From: Euzebyaceae bacterium
GTDB taxonomy: Bacteria > Actinomycetota > Nitriliruptoria > Euzebyales > Egibacteraceae
Assembly: GCA_013698135.1 (NCBI GenBank)
Contig: JACCVM010000211.1
Span: 1-10,266 of the forward strand
Direction of reading: 5' to 3'
DNA: 10,266 nucleotides
The notes under the pieces were generated by a model. That model made no database searches, was not told the DNA's origin, and saw nothing but the letters and a program-made list of their open reading frames with translations. Shown here one piece after another: positions 5,951 to 10,266 of this stretch (the stretch's first letter is position 1; each line of letters begins with the position of its first letter). The translations under genes and the position numbers were made by a program.

Positions 5951-7213
5951 TCAGCCGGCGGCCGCGATGTCGTCGCGCCGCTGCAGCCCGTCGAAGCGGA
6001 TGCGGTCGGCCGCCGCGTAGGCCGTCTCGCGGGCCTCCCCGACGGTGCCGGCCAACCCTGTGACGGCCAGCACGCGGCCACCAGCCGTGACCACCTGGTC
6101 ACCGTCGAGGCGAGTGCCGGCGTGAAATACCAGCGCACCGTCCACCGCCGCCGCTTCGTCCAGGCCGTTGATCGGCTGGCCGGTCTGGTACTCGCCCGGA
6201 TACCCGCCGGAGGTTAGGACGACGGTCACCGCCGAGTGGTCGTCCCAACGGGGCGCCGGCACCTGTGCAAGCCGCCCGGCGGCGCAGGCCGCGAGCACCT
6301 CGGCGAGGTCGGAGGCCAACCGTGGCAGCAGGGCTTGGGTTTCCGGGTCGCCGAAGCGAGCGTTGAACTCCAGCACCTCCGGCCCGCCAGGGGCAAGAAC
6401 GAGACCAGCGTAGAGCACCCCGACGTAGCCGGCGCCACGCACGGCCAGCTCGGCGAGAACTGGGCGGAACACGCCGTCACGCAGCCCGTCGAACGTCGCT
6501 TCATCGAGAGGGTACGGGCAGTAGGCGCCCATTCCCCCTGTGTTGGGCCCGGCGTTCCCGTCGTGCGCTCGCTTGAAGTCCTGCGCCGGGGCCAGCAGCA
6601 TCACGTCGCTGCCGTCGCACAGTCCGAACACCGACACCTCGGGGCCTTCGAGGAACTCCTCGATCAACACCGTCGAGCCGGCCGCCCCCACGAGCTGATC
6701 GACCATCAGCTCCTTCAGTGCCTCACCGGCTGCAGCCTCGTCGGCGCAGATGCGTACGCCCTTGCCGGCGGCCAGCCCGTCGGCCTTGACGACATAGGGC
6801 GGGTCGAAGCTTCGCAGCGCGGCGAGGGCCGACTCAGCATCGTTGCCGGCCCAGTAGCGGGCGGTCGGCACCCCCGCGGCGGCCATCACCTCCTTGGCGA
6901 AGACCTTGGAGCTCTCGATGCGCGCCGCCTCGCTGGACGGGCCGAACACGGGGATGTCGGCGGCCTGCAGGCTGTCGGTCACGCCGGCGACCAGCGGGGC
7001 CTCGGGTCCGACGACGACGAGGTCGACGCGCTCGCGGACGGCCAGCTCGCGGACCATCGCCGTGTCGGTCGGGTCGACGTCGTGCAGCTCGGCGACCTCG
7101 GCGATGCCGACGTTGCCTGGAGCGCACAGGACCGCGTCCACCGACGGCGCCCGCGCCAACGCCCAGCACAGGGCGTGCTCACGCCCACCGCCGCCGAGGA
7201 CGAGAACCCTCAC
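5951..7213 (-). CDS. purD: Phosphoribosylamine-glycine ligase (GAR synthetase)
   Basis: A 420-residue enzyme, normal for PurD, catalysing the second step of purine synthesis: 5-phosphoribosylamine, glycine and ATP give glycinamide ribonucleotide. The N-terminal nucleotide-binding strand reads MRVLVLGGGGREHAL, with VVVGPEAPLVAGV and FGPSSEAARIESSK following. The ATP-grasp part shows PYVVKADGLAAGKGV and IEEFLEGPEVSVF. The glycine/phosphoribosylamine region has DGNAGPNTGGMGAY, and EVLEFNARFGDPETQ carries the metal-binding residues; all key motifs are present. The start is GTG at 7213-7211, overlapping the purA stop as GTGA, because the conserved strand begins exactly there. A longer reading to 7276 adds 21 residues that lie inside purA and are not family-like. 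The overlap implies translational coupling to purA and cytoplasmic co-production. Confidence 0.97.
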   Translation of the reverse strand: MRVLVLGGGGREHALCWALARAPSVDAVLCAPGNVGIAEVAELHDVDPTDTAMVRELAVRERVDLVVVGPEAPLVAGVTDSLQAADIPVFGPSSEAARIESSKVFAKEVMAAAGVPTARYWAGNDAESALAALRSFDPPYVVKADGLAAGKGVRICADEAAAGEALKELMVDQLVGAAGSTVLIEEFLEGPEVSVFGLCDGSDVMLLAPAQDFKRAHDGNAGPNTGGMGAYCPYPLDEATFDGLRDGVFRPVLAELAVRGAGYVGVLYAGLVLAPGGPEVLEFNARFGDPETQALLPRLASDLAEVLAACAAGRLAQVPAPRWDDHSAVTVVLTSGGYPGEYQTGQPINGLDEAAAVDGALVFHAGTRLDGDQVVTAGGRVLAVTGLAGTVGEARETAYAAADRIRFDGLQRRDDIAAAG

Positions 7214-8541
7214 GTCCGTTCGAGGGTCTGGGAGCGGGCGGGGCCGACCGAGACCCAGCGGATGGGCACGCCGCACAGCTCCTCGAGACGGTCGACGTAG
7301 GCCCTAGCCTCCTTGGGCAGATCGGCGTAGTCGCCGACCGCCGTCAGGTCGTCGCCCCAGCCGGGGAGCTGGTCATAGACCGGCTCGGCGTGGTGGAAGA
7401 TCGACTGGTGCGGCGGGAAATGGTCGTAGTCGGTGCCCTGGTAGCGGTAGGCCCGGCAGACCCGCAGCGTCTCGAACGCCGACAGCACGTCAAGCTTGGT
7501 CAGGAAGTGCTCGGTGAGGCCGTTGACCCGGGCGGCGTAGCGGGCCAGGACGGCGTCGAACCAACCGACCCGGCGGCGGCGCCCGGTGGTGGTGCCGTAC
7601 TCCTGACCGACGTCGGTCATGCGCTCGCCCAACTCGCCGGTCGGGTCGCCGCTGGCTGCCGAGCGCTGCACGCTCGACTCGCCCCCCAGCTCGGTGGGGA
7701 AAGGTCCTGCCCCCACGCGCGTCACGTACGCCTTGGTGATGCCGATCACCCGCTCGACGTCCTTCGGACCCAGCCCGGCGCCGGTCAGCGCGCCGCCAGC
7801 CACCGGATTGGACGACGTGACGAAGGGATACGTCCCGTGGTCCAGGTCCAGCAGCGTGCCCTGCGCGCCTTCCAGCAACACCGTTTTCCCGTCCTCAAGG
7901 CCGTCGTGCAACAGCGTCATGGTGTCGGCGATGTAGGGCCGGAGGCGTTCGGCGTAGACCGCGTACTCGGTCTCGATGTCGGCTGCCCTCATCGGCAACC
8001 GGTTGTAGACCCGCGACAGGACCGCGTTCTTTTCTTTCAACACGACGTCGAGCTTCTCGCGGAAGATCTTCATGTCGTACAGGTCCTGCACCCGCAGGCC
8101 GACCCGAGCCGCCTTGTCGGCGTAGGTCGGGCCGATGCCGCGTTTGGTGGTGCCCAGCTTCTGCCGCCCGAGGTAGCGCTCGGTGACCCGGTCCAGCTCC
8201 CGGTGGTAGGGCATGATCAGGTGCGCGTTGCCGCTGATCTTCAGCTTCGATACGTCGATGCCCTGGGCGACGAGTGTGTCCAGCTCCTCCAGCAGCACAC
8301 CCGGGTCCAGGACCACCCCGTCGCCGATGACCGGCGTCACGTTCGGGTACAGCACGCCCGAGGGGACCAGGTGCAGCTTGAGCGTTCGAGGGTGAGTTGG
8401 GTCTCCGGCGATGATGGTGTGGCCGGCGTTGTTGCCACCCTGGTAGCGGACGACGTACTCCACGTCGTCGGCGAGCAGGTCGGTGGCCTTGCCCTTGCCC
8501 TCGTCACCCCATTGGGTGCCGACGACGACCCACGCGGGCAT
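7210..8541 (-). CDS. purA: Adenylosuccinate synthetase
   Basis: A 443-residue enzyme, slightly longer than the common 427-432. It makes adenylosuccinate from IMP, aspartate and GTP, the first committed step to AMP. Visible motifs: the GTP loop VGTQWGDEGKGKATD with catalytic Asp13, RYQGGNNAGHTI with catalytic His, GTTKRGIGPTYADKAARVGLR for IMP binding, LLEGAQGTLLDLDHGTYPFVTSSNP, TRVGAGPFPTEL, EYGTTTGRRRRVGWFDAV, and TKLDVLSAF for the guanine base. Lysine in GTTKRG stands where many bacteria have glycine; other actinobacterial PurA proteins also vary here. The start at ATG 8541 is supported by GGAGGG eight bases upstream, inside a possible hairpin. The gene follows the dodecin-like gene by 40 bases and overlaps purD, so dodecin-purA-purD is a likely transcript. 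Confidence 0.98.
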   Translation of the reverse strand: MPAWVVVGTQWGDEGKGKATDLLADDVEYVVRYQGGNNAGHTIIAGDPTHPRTLKLHLVPSGVLYPNVTPVIGDGVVLDPGVLLEELDTLVAQGIDVSKLKISGNAHLIMPYHRELDRVTERYLGRQKLGTTKRGIGPTYADKAARVGLRVQDLYDMKIFREKLDVVLKEKNAVLSRVYNRLPMRAADIETEYAVYAERLRPYIADTMTLLHDGLEDGKTVLLEGAQGTLLDLDHGTYPFVTSSNPVAGGALTGAGLGPKDVERVIGITKAYVTRVGAGPFPTELGGESSVQRSAASGDPTGELGERMTDVGQEYGTTTGRRRRVGWFDAVLARYAARVNGLTEHFLTKLDVLSAFETLRVCRAYRYQGTDYDHFPPHQSIFHHAEPVYDQLPGWGDDLTAVGDYADLPKEARAYVDRLEELCGVPIRWVSVGPARSQTLERT

Positions 8542-8547
8542 TATCTG

Positions 8548-8575
8548 TGCCCTCCCGCTTCGCTACTTGAGGGCA
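8548..8575 (-). promoter_or_regulatory. Hairpin covering the purA ribosome binding site
   Basis: In the 40-base gap before purA, TGCCCTC (8548-8554) is exactly complementary to GAGGGCA (8569-8575), with a 14-base loop. In the mRNA the 3' arm plus the next loop base contain GGAGGG, the Shine-Dalgarno of purA, eight bases before its ATG. Folding would therefore hide the ribosome binding site. The stem is only 7 bp and has no T-run, so it may also be chance or a weak dodecin terminator. Confidence 0.4.
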
Positions 8576-8581
8576 TTACGG

Positions 8582-8785
8582 TCAGCGCTCGATCCGAAAC
8601 CGGATGCGGATGTGGGTGCGGTACTCGGCGATCGAATCGTCGGTGACCATCGCCGAGGTCTCCAGCACGTCGAAGCCCTCGACGCCTCGCAGCGTCTTGG
8701 TGGCCTCGTCGAGTGCCTTGTTGGCAGCATCGCGCCACGACTCGGTGGACACCCCCACAAGGTCGATCGTCTTGATGACCGCCAT
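8582..8785 (-). CDS. Dodecin-family protein without the flavin-stacking tryptophan
   Basis: A 67-residue protein, the usual dodecin size: MAVIKTIDLVGVSTESWRDA, then the helix NKALDEATKTLRGVEGF and the strands DVLETSAMV and IAEYRTHIRIRFRIE. This is the beta-alpha-beta-beta fold that assembles into hollow dodecamers. Classical dodecins bind flavin between tryptophans of an LxWFEV motif, with a glutamine in YQV. Here the equivalent positions appear to be Gly37 (VEGFDV) and Arg56 (YRTH), so it belongs to the dodecin-like branch without these residues and may not store flavin. The ligand is unknown. The start at ATG 8785 follows GGGAG by about nine bases; the longer reading to 8986 runs back through the terminator and into glsB. 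It is first in a same-strand series with purA and purD. Confidence 0.88.
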   Translation of the reverse strand: MAVIKTIDLVGVSTESWRDAANKALDEATKTLRGVEGFDVLETSAMVTDDSIAEYRTHIRIRFRIER

Positions 8786-8822
8786 GGTCGTCCGCTCCCT
8801 GTCTGTTCCGCGCGCCCTGGCC

Positions 8823-8828
8823 AGCCTA
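8823..8828 (-). promoter_or_regulatory. Possible -10 box for the dodecin-purA-purD transcript
   Basis: On the - strand TAGGCT stands about 38 bases before the dodecin ATG and resembles actinobacterial -10 boxes. The matching -35 region is poor (GACGCG at 17 bases spacing). It is placed between the glsB terminator and the dodecin gene, where a promoter is expected. Weak evidence only. Confidence 0.3.
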
Positions 8829-8840
8829 ACGCCCACCGGG

Positions 8841-8863
8841 GCGTGCGCGTCCACCCCGCACGC
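8841..8863. repeat. 7-bp inverted repeat near the dodecin promoter region
   Basis: GCGTGCG at 8841-8847 is exactly complementary to CGCACGC at 8857-8863, with a 9-base spacer. It lies directly beside the terminator stem at 8866-8894 and would overlap the -35 region if the proposed -10 is right. It could be an operator or simply a GC-rich hairpin. Confidence 0.4.
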
Positions 8864-8865
8864 GG

Positions 8866-8894
8866 AAAAGGCGCGCCAGATAGGCGCGCCTTTT
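8866..8894 (-). terminator. Intrinsic terminator of the GlsB-like gene
   Basis: AAAAGGCGCGCC (8866-8877) and GGCGCGCCTTTT (8883-8894) form a perfect 12-bp stem with a 5-base loop (AGATA on the + strand). The stem is GC-rich at the tip with AAAA/TTTT at the base, so it can act in both directions. It begins 17 bases after the stop codon of the GlsB-like gene and separates it from the dodecin promoter region. Confidence 0.9.
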
Positions 8895-8910
8895 ACCGGT
8901 GCGCAGCGTG

Positions 8911-9177
8911 CTAGGCGGTCTTGCGACCGGCCACCGCTCGGTAGATGAGCAGCAGGATGACGGCGCCGATGATGGCCGACACCCATGTCGCCAAATCGAA
9001 GAACTTCTCGTTGACGTTGATGCCGAACAGCGCGCCAGCCAGGAACCCACCCAGAATGGCTCCGACCACGCCGATGATCATGGTGACCACGATGCCGCCC
9101 GGGTCGTCACCCGGAAGGACCGCTTTGGCGATCGCCCCGGCAATCAGTCCCAGGATCAGGAACGCGATGATGCCCAT
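8911..9177 (-). CDS. GlsB/YeaQ/YmgE-family small membrane protein
   Basis: An 88-residue membrane protein with three hydrophobic segments: GIIAFLILGLIAGAIAKAVL (about 2-21), GIVVTMIIGVVGAILGGFLAGALFG (about 28-52) and WVSAIIGAVILLLIYRAV (about 65-82), ending in a basic tail GRKTA. The glycine-rich pattern with GLIAGAIAK, LPGDDPGG and GAILGGFLAG is that of the transglycosylase-associated/GlsB family (PF04226), small inner-membrane proteins often induced by stress but without a proven biochemical role. The start at ATG 9177 has GGAGGGAG about four bases upstream. It is a single-gene unit: a strong terminator follows it and a divergent gene lies upstream. Confidence 0.92.
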   Translation of the reverse strand: MGIIAFLILGLIAGAIAKAVLPGDDPGGIVVTMIIGVVGAILGGFLAGALFGINVNEKFFDLATWVSAIIGAVILLLIYRAVAGRKTA

Positions 9178-9383
9178 TTGTCTCCCTCCGCCCCCCTAGG
9201 GGCTGGACATTTGCACTGGCCGCAAGCTGCGTCCAGGTCGAATCATTCCGCCATGGCTTGAGCGACAAACACTGGCGCTCAGAAGCGAGGCGGTGCACGC
9301 AGACGCATGCTAGGGGCTTGGGTAGAGTGCGCCCAGGAGGCACTCCCGTAATTCCGCCATCGCGACGACCGAGGACGGTATCC
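9178..9383. other. Divergent intergenic region with repeated blocks
   Basis: These 206 bases lie between the GlsB-like gene (-) and the DUF2090 gene (+) and must carry both promoters. CTAGGGGCT occurs at 9196-9204 and 9310-9318, and ATTCCGCCAT at 9245-9254 and 9351-9360, in the same order and orientation. TGAGCG (9259-9264) and CGCTCA (9276-9281) form a 6-bp inverted repeat with an 11-base spacer. I find no tRNA, no open frame with coding character, and no clear -35/-10 pair. TAGAGT near 9322-9327 is a possible -10 for the + strand gene. Confidence 0.5.
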
Positions 9384-10266
9384 ATGGAACTCGGCTATTC
9401 CGGCAAGCTGTACATCCTGGCCTTCGACCATCGCGGATCGTTCCAGAAGAAGATGTTCGGCATTGACGGCGACCCCAACCCCACCGAGACCGAGCGGATC
9501 GCCGACGCCAAGAACCTCATCTTCGATGGCATGGTGATCGCCGCCCAGGCCGGCGAGGACGCCTCCACGATGGGTGTGCTCGTCGACGAGCAGTTCGGTG
9601 GCGACATCCCGGCGCAGGCTCGCAAACGTGGCCTGAAGCTGGCGATGCCGGTCGAGCGCAGCGGGCAGGACGTCTTCGACTTCGACTACGGCGACGACTT
9701 CGGCGCGCACATCGAGCAGTTCGACCCGGACTTCTCCAAGGTGCTCGTTCGCTACAACCCCGACTCTTCGGACAAAGAAACCAACATCCTGCAGCTGCAG
9801 CGGCTCAAGACGCTGGCCGACTGGCTGCATGCCCACGACCGCAAGTTCCTCTTCGAGCTGCTGGTGCCGGCCGAGCCCGACCAGCTCGAGTCAGTGGGCG
9901 GCGACACCGACCGCTACGACGCCGCGCTGCGCCCGGACCTGATGGTGCGCGCCATCCGCGAAATCCAGGACGCCGGCATCGAGGTCGACATCTGGAAGAT
10001 CGAAGGGGTCGACGAGCGCGAGGACTGCGTTCGCATCGCCGAGCAGACCCGCGCCGGGGGCCGTGACAACGTCGTCTGCGTGCTGCTGGGCCGAGGTGCG
10101 GACAACGACCGGGTCGACTCCTGGTTGCGTCAAGCCGCACCGGTGCACGGCTTCACCGGCTTCGCCATCGGTCGCAGCATCTGGTGGGACTCGCTGAAGG
10201 CCTACCTGGACGGGTCGCTGGACCGGGAGAAGGCCGCCGCCCAGATCGCCCAGAACTACACCCGCT
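9384..10266 (+). CDS. Stand-alone DUF2090 protein, IolC C-terminal aldolase-like (3' end missing)
   Basis: An open frame of 294 codons that runs off the window without a stop. It matches DUF2090 (PF09863), the C-terminal half of fused IolC proteins of inositol catabolism, a class I aldolase-like TIM barrel thought to act on 2-deoxy-5-keto-gluconate 6-phosphate. Visible features: KLYILAFDHRGSF with Asp15-His16-Arg17; ASTMGVLVDEQFG; LAMPVERSGQDVFDFDYGDDF; KVLVRYNPD; FLFELLVPAE; VDIWKIEGVDEREDC, where Lys205 is the likely Schiff-base lysine; VLLGRGADNDRV; and GFAIGRSIWWDSL. The protein starts directly with the first barrel strand, so no PfkB kinase half is fused in front. ATG 9384 is preceded by GAGGA at 9371-9375, eight bases away. 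Related sugar-phosphate aldolases cannot be excluded. Downstream genes, not visible, would show whether this is an inositol operon. Confidence 0.85.
   Translation, partial: MELGYSGKLYILAFDHRGSFQKKMFGIDGDPNPTETERIADAKNLIFDGMVIAAQAGEDASTMGVLVDEQFGGDIPAQARKRGLKLAMPVERSGQDVFDFDYGDDFGAHIEQFDPDFSKVLVRYNPDSSDKETNILQLQRLKTLADWLHAHDRKFLFELLVPAEPDQLESVGGDTDRYDAALRPDLMVRAIREIQDAGIEVDIWKIEGVDEREDCVRIAEQTRAGGRDNVVCVLLGRGADNDRVDSWLRQAAPVHGFTGFAIGRSIWWDSLKAYLDGSLDREKAAAQIAQNYTR

Noticed and set aside
5934..5959. GCCGGC repeated on both sides of the purD stop region, able to form a stem
   Set aside because: GCCGGC is a self-complementary, very common hexamer in such DNA, and a terminator here would cut off a gene with a strong ribosome binding site only 39 bases away.
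4910..6217. 435-codon open frame on the + strand across GNAT, the small gene and purD
   Set aside because: It crosses three genes and their gaps on the other strand, with no ribosome binding site or recognisable domain.
7390..8646. 418-codon open frame on the + strand opposite purA
   Set aside because: Antisense shadow of purA, whose motifs are complete.
9178..9383. tRNA or small RNA gene in the divergent intergenic region
   Set aside because: No cloverleaf-like arrangement, no GTTCGAATC T-arm with matching acceptor stem, and no terminator inside the region.

Overview
The window is a high-GC chromosomal stretch with dense, short-gapped genes and frequent GTG starts. The protein families (a PurA with a GTTKRGIGP loop, a GH39 enzyme with an N-terminal fibronectin-III-like domain) fit a free-living actinobacterium. 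I cannot name a genus. Apart from a small toxin-antitoxin pair I see no insertion sequence, phage gene, CRISPR array, rRNA or tRNA.

Left part (1-3789, + strand): the 3' end of a carbohydrate ABC-transporter inner-membrane permease, then a secreted protein with a glycoamylase-like (PF10091) domain, then a large cytoplasmic GH39-type glycoside hydrolase. The gaps are about 36 and 10 bases, so this looks like the end of a glycan-use operon: outside cleavage or binding, import, inside hydrolysis. A hairpin at 3790-3821 closes it against a convergent gene.

Middle part (3833-8785, - strand, read from right to left): dodecin-like protein, purA, purD (overlapping purA by GTGA), a small conserved protein of the family often labelled 'N-acetylglutamate synthase', a GNAT acetyltransferase with a second C-terminal domain, then vapB and vapC. 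PurA and PurD belong to purine synthesis. The small protein and the GNAT protein may be co-transcribed with them. The vapBC pair has its own leader with a striking 10-bp phased repeat directly before vapB, next to an 11-bp perfect inverted repeat.

Right part (8786-10266): a GlsB/YeaQ-type small membrane protein on the - strand with a perfect 12-bp stem terminator behind it, a 206-base divergent intergenic region with two repeated sequence blocks, and the 5' part of a stand-alone DUF2090 protein (+ strand), which resembles the aldolase-like C-terminal half of IolC fusion proteins and runs off the window.

Most of the window is ordinary core metabolism. The points most worth checking are the phased repeats before vapB, the dodecin that lacks the usual flavin-stacking tryptophan, the hairpin covering the purA ribosome binding site, the duplicated blocks between glsB and the DUF2090 gene, and the substrate of the PF10091/GH39 locus. 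I found no clear new multi-gene system.
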